This document shows positions 1-6,942 of a DNA stretch of 8,914 nt, piece by piece (position 1 is the first letter of the stretch; each line of letters begins with the position of its first letter). The notes beneath the pieces are model-generated. The model made no database searches and was not told where the DNA came from. It saw only the letters and a program-made list of their open reading frames with translations. A program made the position numbers and the translations under genes. This DNA comes from Deltaproteobacteria bacterium (lineage in GTDB: Bacteria > Myxococcota_A > UBA9160 > SMWR01), in contig JAFDAW010000105.1 in assembly GCA_019313605.1 (NCBI GenBank), positions 1 through 8,914 of the forward strand, in the 5' to 3' direction.

Positions 1-732
1 TCCGTCGGGCCGAGCGTATTCGATGATCACATCGAGCAGGCGCTCCATGCGGCGAAGCTCGTCGCTTACCAATGCGAAAAATGAATCGGAAAATTCGGGA
101 TCTCCCCAGCGCTCGGGCAGGAGTTGCAGGAAGGTCTTCATCGACACCAACGGGTTGCGGATCTCGTGTGCGATCTCGCTGCTGAGTGCTCCGAGGGCGG
201 CGAGGCGATTGAGCTGGTGGACGTCGCGGTCGAGCCGCTCGACGCGTGCAATCGCAAGAGCGGTGGCGATGGGAGCCTGCAACCGATGGGCTTCGAGCTT
301 GAGTTGGCCGAGAATACGCGGCCGCGGCGTTTCGGGGCCCAGCAGCAGCACAGCGGCGGCATCACCGAGTTCGCTGGGGATCGGGACCGCGACCGATAAG
401 CGGTGGCGCCGACCGATCGCGGTCAGATCCGATGAGCCATTCAGTGGAGTGACCCCAGATAGTGACGAGATGTCTTGAAAGTCCGACGCGTCGGGGGTGA
501 TGGGTGGTTCGCCACTGAAGGCCGCAGCCACGACGTAGGGTTCGCCGGTTTCGCGCAACGTCCAGGCGACGACCGTGGTCGCCCCGCTGATCGCCTGCAC
601 GCGCTGAACGGCAGCCGAGAGCAGCGTCTGTAGATTGCGAGTGGTATCACCACTCAACGCCGTCGACGTTGCACGCCGATCACGGGTAACCCGCCGATCC
701 ACCTGCTGCGAATGAACGTTCTCTTCTCCCAC
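1..732 (-). CDS. Sensor histidine kinase with N-terminal GAF-like domain (partial, C-terminus beyond the left edge)
   Basis: The visible 244 residues are the N-terminal part of a two-component histidine kinase. Residues about 20-150 look like a GAF-type sensory domain with alternating strands (VQAISGATTVVAWTL, YVVAAAFSGE, RLSVAVPIPSE, AAAVLLLGPE). A helical linker (about 150-178) leads into a HisKA dimerisation/phosphoacceptor helix with ALGALSSEIAHEIRNPLV, the phosphorylated histidine being H189. The second helix (DELRRMERLLDVIIEYARP) follows. The HATPase_c domain lies outside the window. No signal peptide or membrane segment is seen before the GAF region, so the protein is probably cytosolic. 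The GTG at 732 is the earliest sensible start in this frame, but its ribosome binding site is weak. The gene lies 58 bases after the PBP1A stop on the same strand with no clear terminator between, so co-transcription is likely. The H-box resembles NtrB-like kinases. Ligand and partner regulator are unknown. Confidence 0.88.
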   Translation of the reverse strand, partial: MGEENVHSQQVDRRVTRDRRATSTALSGDTTRNLQTLLSAAVQRVQAISGATTVVAWTLRETGEPYVVAAAFSGEPPITPDASDFQDISSLSGVTPLNGSSDLTAIGRRHRLSVAVPIPSELGDAAAVLLLGPETPRPRILGQLKLEAHRLQAPIATALAIARVERLDRDVHQLNRLAALGALSSEIAHEIRNPLVSMKTFLQLLPERWGDPEFSDSFFALVSDELRRMERLLDVIIEYARPDG

Positions 733-790
733 CGCGCCCAGTCTAGCCCGGACAGGCCTGGGGGGTGGGTTTCGGGGAATTCTGCCTTGG

Positions 791-3487
791 TCAGAAGGAG
801 TCGAGTCGGAGTTTGCGGCGGCTTTCGGAGTGGGTGCGGGCGGAGTCGGCCATTTCGGTGGGGACGGTTCCCTGCAGGAATGGCTGGAAGACGGTCGACT
901 CGGTGCCCGCGCCGGCCAGCAGCCCGGTCTTGCGGTCGATCCGCGCGAACTCGATCAATTCCGGAACCGCGAAGTCGCGGGCGGGCCGACCCGCGAGGGC
1001 GGCGCGCATGTAATCCACCCAGATCGGAGCCGCGGCCCGCGAGCCCGTTTCTCCGTAACCGAGGAAGCGAGTCTCGTCGTGACCGACCCAGACGCCCGTG
1101 ACGACCTCGGGCGAGAAGCCCATGAACCAGGCATCGGCCTGATCGTTGGTGGTGCCGGTCTTGCCCGCTACGGGGCGGCGCAACACCCGCAACCGGTGGC
1201 CGGTGCCCTTCGGATCCTCGACCACCGCACGCAGCAGGGATACCGCCAGATACGCTTCTTCGGGCGAAATGAGCTGGTCGGGGTCAGGCATGAACTCCGC
1301 GTCGATCGGGGCTTCCGCATCGATCGGGATCACCTCGTCTTCTGCGGCCGCCGCCACGTCGATGAAGTCTTCCTCGGCCTCGTTCGGATCGACCGCAACT
1401 TCTTCCGGGACACCCAACGCGACGTTTTCCAGCAGAATCATCCCGTCTCGGTCGGTGACGCGTCGGATGAAGGTGGGAACGACTCGCCGACCGCCCTCGG
1501 CGAATACCGCGTAGGCGCGGGTGAGTTCCAGCAGCGAAAGTCCACTCGAGCCGAGTGCGAGAGAAAGGTCGCGGTTGAGCGGCGACTCGATCCCGAGTCG
1601 GCGCACGTATTCGATCACGTAATCGATCCCGACATCGCGGAAGAGGTGCACGGTTGCGTTGTTGATCGAGCGCGCGAGTGCTTCGCGAAGCGTGATCGGC
1701 CCGTAGAAACTGCGCTTGTAGTTGCGCGGGCGCCAGATGAAGCCGGATTCTTCGTCGGTGTAGACGATCGGCCGGTCGAACACGATACTCGCCGGTGTGT
1801 ATCCGCTATCCAGAGCGGCGGCGTAGATCAGCGGCTTGAACGCGGAACCGGGTTGCCGGCGCGCCTGCGTCACGCGGTTGAACTGGCTCTGCTCGAAGTC
1901 GCGACCGCCGACCATCGCGATCACTTCGTTGGTTTCAGCGTCGATTGAAAACAGCGCTCCCTGGACTTCGGGAGTCTGATCGAGGGTCACGCGGATTTCG
2001 GTAGGTTCGTCGGTGTCCGCCTCGTCGTCTTCGGCTTCCTTCGAGTGCACGGCAGCAAATCGCGCGACGTCACCCTGTGTAAATACGTCTTCGATCGCGC
2101 GCACTGAATAGGGCGAGCGATTCGGGTCGGGCACGCGCGCCCACTTGACGTCCTCGAGCAGCACGACGCCTTCGACCTCGGCCGAAAAGGCGACCCGGGC
2201 GATCTTCGACTTCTCGTTGACGGCCGTGATCACGCCCAGCAGGGTTCCATCCTCTTCGGCGAGGATGCTGCGCGCAGCGGCCCGCTCTGCCGCGCCGGGC
2301 AGCTCCGAGGCCATTTCGTCCGGTAGCTCCGAGAGCGTCTCGTCGATCGGTTCCGCGGGTTCGAGCGAATCCGTGGGCTGGAGTAAATCCGTGGGCTGAA
2401 GCAAATCTGGCGAGGCAGCGGGATCTGGAATCTCGAGCACGAGTTTGTTTGCTTCCGCGAGTCGAACGATCTCTTCGGGAATTTCGGTTGGCGCCACCCT
2501 GCGAATCGGTCCCCGATAACCCTGCCGGTGATCGAGATCGGCCAAACCGGTCTGCACGGCTCGCACGGCTGCGCGTTGCAGATCGCTGTCGAGGGTGGTT
2601 TCGATCGTCAGCCCACCTTGCAGCACCAGTTCCCCTCCGAATCGCTCGAAGAGGGCGCGGCGCACTTCCTCGGTGAAGTAGGCGGCAGCGGGGTCATCCT
2701 GGTTTGCACTGCGGTCGGCCAGGACGGGCGATTCGGCGATTGCCTCTGCATAACCCGCGGCAGTGACGAAGCCTTCGGCGTGCATCCGCGACAGCACGTA
2801 GCGCCGGCGCTCCTCTGCCGCCTCTGGATTATGAAAGGGCGAATAGCGCGAGGGCGCCTTGGGCAGGCCCGCGAGAAGCGCGCTTTCCGACACGCTCAGC
2901 TCGCTCATGTCCTTGCTGAAATAGGTGCGCGCCGCTTCGTGGATCCCGTAGGCGCCGTGTCCAAAGTAGATCTGATTCAGATAGAGATAGAGGATCTCTT
3001 GCTTGGAAAAGCGTTTTTCGATCCGGCGCGCGAGGATCATTTCGCGGATCTTGCGTTTGAACTTCCGTTCGGGGCTGAGCAACAGGCCCTTCACCATTTG
3101 CTGGGTGATGGTGCTCGCGCCCTGTTTGATCTCGCCGCCCGCGCGGAGGTTCACCCAGGCCGCGCGAAGGATCGAGCTATAGTCGATCCCCGAATGCTCG
3201 AAAAACGAGCTGTCCTCGCCGGCCACGAACGCCTGCACGAGATGGAAGGGCAGTGATTCCAACAGCGCGAGCGTGCGCCGCTCGGTGTAGAATCGGCCGA
3301 TCGCCTCGCCGTCGCGATCGAGGACGCGGCTTGCGATCGGCGGGCGGTAATCTTCGATCGTTCGCAGGTCCGGAAGGTCCCGGACGAATGCGAGATAGAA
3401 GGCGATCCAGCCTCCGATAACCGCCACGACGAGCAGGCCCGCCGAGACCAGGAGCACTATGAGCGCCCGAGAGTGTAAAAAAGCCAT
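791..3487 (-). CDS. mrcA: Penicillin-binding protein 1A family (bifunctional glycosyltransferase/transpeptidase)
   Basis: A class A PBP that polymerises lipid II glycan strands and cross-links stem peptides in the periplasm. Its 898 residues are slightly more than the roughly 850 of the E. coli protein. A signal-anchor helix spans about 8-34. The GT51 domain spans about 55-235 and has the catalytic Glu91 in GEDSSFFEH, then QGASTITQQMVKG and RRIEKRFSKQEILYLYLNQI. An OB-like linker region (about 320-500) follows. The transpeptidase domain (about 508-830) carries S548-A-F-K551, the S607-I-N609 motif and K776-T-G-T. Acidic low-complexity insertions lie at about 353-410, 482-497 and 695-738. The first contains three six-residue repeats (LLQPTD, LLQPTD, SLEPAE). 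The ATG start is preceded by CTGGAG five bases upstream. The gene is divergent from gshB and followed by a histidine kinase gene. All catalytic motifs are present, so it is likely active. Confidence 0.96.
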   Translation of the reverse strand: MAFLHSRALIVLLVSAGLLVVAVIGGWIAFYLAFVRDLPDLRTIEDYRPPIASRVLDRDGEAIGRFYTERRTLALLESLPFHLVQAFVAGEDSSFFEHSGIDYSSILRAAWVNLRAGGEIKQGASTITQQMVKGLLLSPERKFKRKIREMILARRIEKRFSKQEILYLYLNQIYFGHGAYGIHEAARTYFSKDMSELSVSESALLAGLPKAPSRYSPFHNPEAAEERRRYVLSRMHAEGFVTAAGYAEAIAESPVLADRSANQDDPAAAYFTEEVRRALFERFGGELVLQGGLTIETTLDSDLQRAAVRAVQTGLADLDHRQGYRGPIRRVAPTEIPEEIVRLAEANKLVLEIPDPAASPDLLQPTDLLQPTDSLEPAEPIDETLSELPDEMASELPGAAERAAARSILAEEDGTLLGVITAVNEKSKIARVAFSAEVEGVVLLEDVKWARVPDPNRSPYSVRAIEDVFTQGDVARFAAVHSKEAEDDEADTDEPTEIRVTLDQTPEVQGALFSIDAETNEVIAMVGGRDFEQSQFNRVTQARRQPGSAFKPLIYAAALDSGYTPASIVFDRPIVYTDEESGFIWRPRNYKRSFYGPITLREALARSINNATVHLFRDVGIDYVIEYVRRLGIESPLNRDLSLALGSSGLSLLELTRAYAVFAEGGRRVVPTFIRRVTDRDGMILLENVALGVPEEVAVDPNEAEEDFIDVAAAAEDEVIPIDAEAPIDAEFMPDPDQLISPEEAYLAVSLLRAVVEDPKGTGHRLRVLRRPVAGKTGTTNDQADAWFMGFSPEVVTGVWVGHDETRFLGYGETGSRAAAPIWVDYMRAALAGRPARDFAVPELIEFARIDRKTGLLAGAGTESTVFQPFLQGTVPTEMADSARTHSESRRKLRLDSF
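2352..2405 (-). repeat. Three tandem 18-bp units inside the PBP1A gene
   Basis: On the plus strand the units are 2352-2369, 2370-2387 and 2388-2405. The last two differ at two positions and the first is more diverged (about 13 of 18 matching). They encode LLQPTD, LLQPTD and SLEPAE (residues 362-379) in an acidic, proline-containing linker between the glycosyltransferase and transpeptidase domains. Each unit is six codons, so gain or loss of a unit would keep the frame. Confidence 0.85.
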
Positions 3488-3568
3488 CGAAACTCCAGGG
3501 GTTATCCGACCGTAGCCGAGTGCCCGCGCTCTGCGCTACCGCTTCGGCTCGCAGGAGGGATCACTGAA
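3488..3568. promoter_or_regulatory. Divergent intergenic region between the PBP1A gene and gshB
   Basis: This 81-base gap must hold the upstream signals for both divergent genes. A strong ribosome binding site AGGAGG (3553-3558) lies 10 bases before the gshB start. On the other strand GGAG lies five bases before the PBP1A start. Short inverted repeats are present: AGCCGA (3514-3519) with TCGGCT (3544-3549), and, inside them, GTAGC (3512-3516) with GCTAC (3535-3539). They could be an operator, but they are short and GC-rich. I see no convincing -35/-10 pair for either gene. Confidence 0.4.
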
Positions 3569-4528
3569 ATGCCTACCCCCCGCCACACCCTCGCATTTGT
3601 GATGGATCCACTCGACGCGATCGACATCGGCGCTGATTCCACGTTCGCGCTGATGTTAGAGGCACAGCGGCGCAATCACGAGGTCCTATACATCGCCCCA
3701 TCGGACCTCGCCGCCTCCAATCGCGGCCCCTGCGCGCAGGCGCGGCCTGTCGCGTTGCGCCGGGAACCCGGTCGACATTTCGATCTGGGCGAGGCCCGCA
3801 GCGTGTGGTTGGACGAAGACGTCGATCTGGTGTTTCAGCGCGTCGACCCCCCGGTGGACGCCGAGTATGTAGTCGCGACCCAGATCCTGGCATTGTGCAA
3901 GCGCGCGGCCGTCTTGAATCGGCCCGAGGGGATTCTGGCCGCCAACGAAAAGCTCTACACGCTGCAGTTCCCGGAGCTGATGGCGGAGACGTTCGTGAGT
4001 CGGAAAATCCCGGAGTTGTTGGGTTTTATGGACGATCTCGGCGGAGAGATGATCGTCAAACCGCTCGACGGGAAGGGTGGAGAGGGGATTTTTTACCTGC
4101 GTCGAGAGGATCGAAATCTCCGCTCGATACTCGAGCAATCGACCCGCTTCGAGTCCCGTCGGATCATGGCGCAGCGCTATCTGCCCGAGGTGCGAGAGGG
4201 GGACAAACGGATCCTGCTCGTCGACGGAGAGCCGGTCGGTGCGGTGCTCCGAGTGCCGAGTGCGACCGAGGTTCGCTCGAATCTCCACGTCGGTGGGCGC
4301 CCCCATCGGGCGGAATTGGATGATCGAGACCGCAAGATCATCGAGGCGATTGCGCCCGCACTTCGTCGGGACGGCTTGTTTTTCGTCGGGATCGACGTGA
4401 TTGGTGGTTTTTTGACAGAGGTGAATGTCACGAGTCCGACAGGGATTCAGGAGATCGATTCCCTCGAAGATCGGTGCCTGGAGGCGGAGATTCTCGACGC
4501 TGCCGAGGGTCATATTCGCGATCGCTGA
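3569..4528 (+). CDS. gshB: Glutathione synthetase
   Basis: Cytosolic ATP-grasp ligase that joins gamma-glutamylcysteine and glycine to make glutathione, the second step of the pathway. Its 319 residues match the family length (E. coli about 316). The N-terminal substrate domain starts with LAFVMDPLDAIDIGADSTFALMLEAQRR (written here as two overlapping family signatures: VMDP at 11-14 and EAQRR at 31-35). RVDPPVD lies at 91-97 and NRPEGILAANEKLY at 117-130. The ATP-grasp part has IVKPLDGKGGEGIF (162-175), MAQRYLPEVREGDKRILLVDGEPV (200-223, in two adjoining motifs), the glycine-rich loop NLHVGGR (238-244), FVGIDVIGG (272-280) and the metal-binding LTEVNVTSPTGIQEI (282-296). The ATG start has a strong AGGAGG. 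No gamma-glutamylcysteine ligase gene is adjacent, so the first enzyme must be encoded elsewhere. Confidence 0.97.
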   Translation: MPTPRHTLAFVMDPLDAIDIGADSTFALMLEAQRRNHEVLYIAPSDLAASNRGPCAQARPVALRREPGRHFDLGEARSVWLDEDVDLVFQRVDPPVDAEYVVATQILALCKRAAVLNRPEGILAANEKLYTLQFPELMAETFVSRKIPELLGFMDDLGGEMIVKPLDGKGGEGIFYLRREDRNLRSILEQSTRFESRRIMAQRYLPEVREGDKRILLVDGEPVGAVLRVPSATEVRSNLHVGGRPHRAELDDRDRKIIEAIAPALRRDGLFFVGIDVIGGFLTEVNVTSPTGIQEIDSLEDRCLEAEILDAAEGHIRDR

Positions 4529-4603
4529 ACCGGCGCGCGAATTCGGAGCGTTTCGCTCGTCGGAGGCTCCTCTTCGCACCGTCAGAAAACCACCCCAAAA
4601 CCA

Positions 4604-4632
4604 TTGACACCGCCATTTGTGCGCCCCATGAT
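4604..4632 (+). promoter_or_regulatory. Sigma-70-type promoter of the H1-like gene
   Basis: A perfect -35 box TTGACA (4604-4609) is separated by 17 bases from CATGAT (4627-4632), which matches four of six -10 positions. The predicted transcription start is near 4639, about 120 bases before the start codon of the H1-like protein. It is the best promoter match that I found in the window. Confidence 0.7.
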
Positions 4633-4638
4633 TCCGTC

Positions 4639-4759
4639 GGTGCAAGCCTGCCATCCCCCAGGCTCGCGTGAATTGCACCTCCTCCAGGTAGCACCGGTGC
4701 CACGCTTCTTTCCCTCCAGCGTGGAACGAAATGTAATGCTCACACGAAGGAGATGGCCG
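4639..4759 (+). promoter_or_regulatory. Structured 5' leader of the H1-like gene with a strong ribosome binding site
   Basis: The predicted leader can fold into several stems. GGTGCAA (4639-4645) pairs with TTGCACC (4673-4679). Inside it GCCTG (4646-4650) pairs with CAGGC (4659-4663), leaving a nine-base bulge. GCACCGGTGC (4691-4700) is a perfect palindrome. CCACGCT (4700-4706) pairs with AGCGTGG (4718-4724) around a pyrimidine-rich 11-base loop. The ribosome binding site AAGGAGA (4747-4753) stands seven bases from the ATG at 4760. CTCCT at 4679-4683 is complementary to its AGGAG core and could mask it in an alternative fold. It matches no riboswitch class I know. Confidence 0.5.
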
Positions 4760-5272
4760 ATGGCCACAGTTGTAGAAAAGACGGGTATCCGTCGAGAGAA
4801 GGGCTGGCTCTACTTTCTCGACAAACGAGGCGACGTGAGTCGTGCCCGCATGGCGCGGGGCGGCGGCAAGGGCCCGAAGGGTCGCGAGAAGGTCGCCAAA
4901 TGTGGGATCGAGCGAGAGGAAGGCTTCCTCTACTTCATCGACAAGAAGGGCGATGTCGCGAAGGTGAAGATGAAGCGATCTTCCGGGCGCAAGAAGACGG
5001 CCCGCAAGAAGACCACTCGCAAGAAGACCGCGCGTAAGAAGACGACGAGCAAGAAGACCGCGCGCAAGAAGACGACGCGCAAGAAGACCGCGCGTAAGAA
5101 GACTGCACGCAAGAAGACCGCGCGTAAGAAGACGACGCGCAAGAAGACTGCACGCAAGAAGCCCGCACGGCGGAAGGCAGCCAAGAAGAAGGCTCGCAAG
5201 AAGACCGCCCGCAAGGCTCCGGCACGCAAGAAGACTGCACGCAAGAAGACCGCTCGCCGCGCGCGACGCTAG
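4760..5272 (+). CDS. Lysine/arginine-rich histone H1-like protein with two N-terminal LYF-DK-GDV units
   Basis: 170 residues. The N-terminal part holds two copies of a 27-residue unit, at residues 7-33 and 47-73 (period 40), with the shared pattern K-x-GI-x-RE-x-G-[WF]-LYF-[LI]-DK-x-GDV-x(4)-M-x-R. A glycine/lysine linker (34-46) separates them. From R77 to the end the chain is a basic tail of about 19 near-pentapeptides (RKKTA, RKKTT, SKKTA, RKKPA, RRKAA), ending in RRARR. Such tails occur in bacterial H1-like proteins (AlgP, Hc1 type) that bind and compact DNA, so nucleoid binding is a reasonable inference. The function of the N-terminal unit is unknown to me. The ATG at 4760 is chosen because AAGGAGA sits seven bases upstream, both units lie downstream, and the in-frame sequence before it does not look coding and overlaps the promoter. 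It is probably monocistronic, with its own promoter and terminator. Confidence 0.9.
   Translation: MATVVEKTGIRREKGWLYFLDKRGDVSRARMARGGGKGPKGREKVAKCGIEREEGFLYFIDKKGDVAKVKMKRSSGRKKTARKKTTRKKTARKKTTSKKTARKKTTRKKTARKKTARKKTARKKTTRKKTARKKPARRKAAKKKARKKTARKAPARKKTARKKTARRARR
4988..5262 (+). repeat. 15-bp tandem repeat array encoding the basic tail
   Basis: About 18 units of 15 bases, typically CGCAAGAAGACCGCG, with variation mostly at third codon positions. They encode RKKTA/RKKTT pentads and degenerate toward the 3' end, where one unit has lost a codon (KKKA). Because units are five codons long, slippage or recombination would change tail length without a frameshift. The array also opens long spurious frames on the other strand. 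Confidence 0.92.
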
Positions 5273-5280
5273 AAGGCAAT

Positions 5281-5314
5281 CGCCGGGCCGACGGTTCAAC
5301 CCGTCGGCCCGGTG
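5281..5314 (+). terminator. Hairpin terminator after the H1-like gene
   Basis: CCGGGCCGACGG (5283-5294) and CCGTCGGCCCGG (5301-5312) form a perfect 12-bp stem around the six-base loop TTCAAC. One G-T and one C-G pair can extend it to 14 bp. The following TGGTCCCTTT is only weakly T-rich. It starts eight bases after the stop codon. It is a likely intrinsic or Rho-assisted terminator that separates this gene from the regulator downstream. Confidence 0.75.
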
Positions 5315-5454
5315 GTCCCTTTGCTGCCGCGGCGCCTCGTACCGGCAGTTGTTACCTTTCGATCGTTTATCCCTCGCGCTTCGGCGCCGACGTTGATCCC
5401 GAGCTGCGGGTGTTCGCCGTTTCGGGTGCAAGACGCTGATTCAGAAGGCTGCTC

Positions 5455-6942
5455 GTGAGTTCGAATCCGACGGGAGCGGGCGAGCGCATTGAGGCCGCTC
5501 GGCGGCAGTCAGGCGGCGATCCCTACGAGATCCTCATCGTCGACAGTGATGCTGCGAGCCTGGAGTCGCTCGAGCTTGCGCTCGGAACCGGCTATCGCAT
5601 TCACGTTGCAACGGAAGCTTCCGAGGGACTCGATATTTTGGAGCGCGCGGAGGTCGCGCTGATCTTCGCCGACGAGGTCTTGCCCTCGATGTCGGGAGTC
5701 GAGTTCCTGGAGCACGCCCGAGCATCCCGCCCACTTGCGATTCGAATGCTCCTGACTCGCGATGCCGAGCCCCGATCGCTGAACCGGGCCGCCAACGAAG
5801 CGCTGGTCTATCGCTGGGTTTCGAAGCCGTGGATTCCCAATGCACTGCAGTTGACCGTGAAGCGCGCGTTGGAGTCTTATGAGCTGGCCTCTGAAAACAC
5901 CCAGCTGGCCGTCGAATTCGGCGTACAAAACGAGCGGCTTCACGCGGAGAACACGGACCTGCGCCGCGAGATCGAGCACAAATACGCGTTCGATCGAATC
6001 ATCGGTTCGGGCCCCGCGATGGAGCATGTCTTCGATTTGATCGAGAAGGTCGCGAAGACGGATTCGAGCGTTCTGATCACCGGCGAGCCCGGAACCGGCA
6101 AGGGTGTCGTTGCGAGGGCGATTCACTACGCGAGTGCGCGCAGCGACAAGCGCTTCGTGGCGCAAAATTGCGCCGCGCTCCCGGATACGCTGCTCGAAAG
6201 CGAACTTTTCGGGCACAAGAGCGGCGCCTTCACCGGGGCGCAGGCCGACAAGCAGGGGCTGTTCGAGACTGCCGACGGCGGGACGGCGTTCCTGAATGAG
6301 GTCGGGGAGACGCATTCCGGTATGCAGGTCAGGCTGCTTCGGGTGCTCGAGAACGGCGAAATCCGACCGCTCGGATCCTCGGACACCCGTGTCGTCGACG
6401 CGCGGGTCATCGCATCGACGAGTCGAGATCTGCTCGCGGACGTTGGAGAAGGCCGCTTTCGCGAGGATCTCTACTACCGGCTCCGCGTGGTCGAAATCGG
6501 GCTTCCGCCGCTTCGAGAGCGGAAAACCGATATACCGATGCTCGCTTCCCATTTCCTCGAGGCGGCTTGTCGAGAAGCGAGGTGCGAGATCAAGGGTTTC
6601 GCGAACGACGCGATGGATTGCCTGGTGGGTTACGCGTGGCCAGACAATGTCCGGGAGCTCGAAAACGAGATCGCGCGAGCGGTTGCGGCATCGGGCGGTG
6701 CGGAGCGAATTGCCGCCGAGATGCTGTCGGAATCGGTCCGCAGTCCATCCGCCGCCGCGACCGTCGGGGGCGGTTTTACGAGCGACGGCGTATGCCTGAG
6801 CGAAGCCGTCGACGCGCTCAAGCGGAAGATGATCCTCGAGGCGATCGCCGAAGCCGGCAGCAAGACGGGCGCCTCGGAACTGCTCGGAATCCCGCGCCAG
6901 TCCTTGCAAAAGATGATGAAGCGACTGGATCTGAAGAGTTAG
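5455..6942 (+). CDS. NtrC-type response regulator (REC-AAA+-HTH), HupR/HoxA-like, with altered ATPase residues
   Basis: 495-residue DNA-binding activator of the sigma-54 enhancer-binding class. The receiver domain (about 24-138) has acidic D30/D32, the presumed phosphorylation site D73 (IFADEVLPSMSGVEFLE), T101 and K124 (WVSKPW). This layout resembles HupR/HoxA. A coiled-coil linker (about 141-177) follows. The AAA+ domain (about 180-410) has Walker A GEPGTGKG (210-217), the sigma-54-contacting GAFTGA (257-262) and the arginine-finger segment GRFREDLYYRL (333-343). Two changes stand out. Walker B reads FLNEVGE, with Asn281 where the family has Asp. Sensor I reads STSRDL, with Ser323 where the family has Asn. 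The Fis-type HTH lies at about 455-492. GTG is chosen as start, with AAGG six bases upstream. No kinase gene is adjacent. DNA targets are unknown. Confidence 0.93.
   Translation: MSSNPTGAGERIEAARRQSGGDPYEILIVDSDAASLESLELALGTGYRIHVATEASEGLDILERAEVALIFADEVLPSMSGVEFLEHARASRPLAIRMLLTRDAEPRSLNRAANEALVYRWVSKPWIPNALQLTVKRALESYELASENTQLAVEFGVQNERLHAENTDLRREIEHKYAFDRIIGSGPAMEHVFDLIEKVAKTDSSVLITGEPGTGKGVVARAIHYASARSDKRFVAQNCAALPDTLLESELFGHKSGAFTGAQADKQGLFETADGGTAFLNEVGETHSGMQVRLLRVLENGEIRPLGSSDTRVVDARVIASTSRDLLADVGEGRFREDLYYRLRVVEIGLPPLRERKTDIPMLASHFLEAACREARCEIKGFANDAMDCLVGYAWPDNVRELENEIARAVAASGGAERIAAEMLSESVRSPSAAATVGGGFTSDGVCLSEAVDALKRKMILEAIAEAGSKTGASELLGIPRQSLQKMMKRLDLKS

Noticed and set aside
830..3256. 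Several long plus-strand frames opposite the PBP1A gene (372 and 242 codons)
   Set aside because: The compositions are complements of the PBP1A codons, no family motif is seen, and the PBP1A catalytic motifs on the minus strand are complete.
4604..4759. N-terminal extension of the H1-like protein from the ATG at 4604
   Set aside because: It would overlap the TTGACA promoter box. The extension has no repeat or domain character, and a strong AAGGAGA sits before the ATG at 4760.
4930..5244. Minus-strand frame of repeated hydrophobic RAVFL units, resembling a membrane peptide
   Set aside because: It is the reverse complement of the lysine-rich tail repeats in another frame, without a plausible start signal.
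5310..5325. Possible sigma-54 promoter (GG and TTGCT at the right spacing) upstream of the regulator
   Set aside because: Only the GG and TTGCT elements match, the rest of the -24 box does not, and it overlaps the terminator hairpin. Chance is the simpler explanation.
3686..5431. Long minus-strand frame (about 581 codons) with many LLA and LLARGLL repeats
   Set aside because: It lies antisense to gshB and to the KKTAR repeat array. The repeats are the complement of the 15-bp units, and the rest mirrors gshB. The plus-strand genes have clear family motifs and ribosome binding sites.
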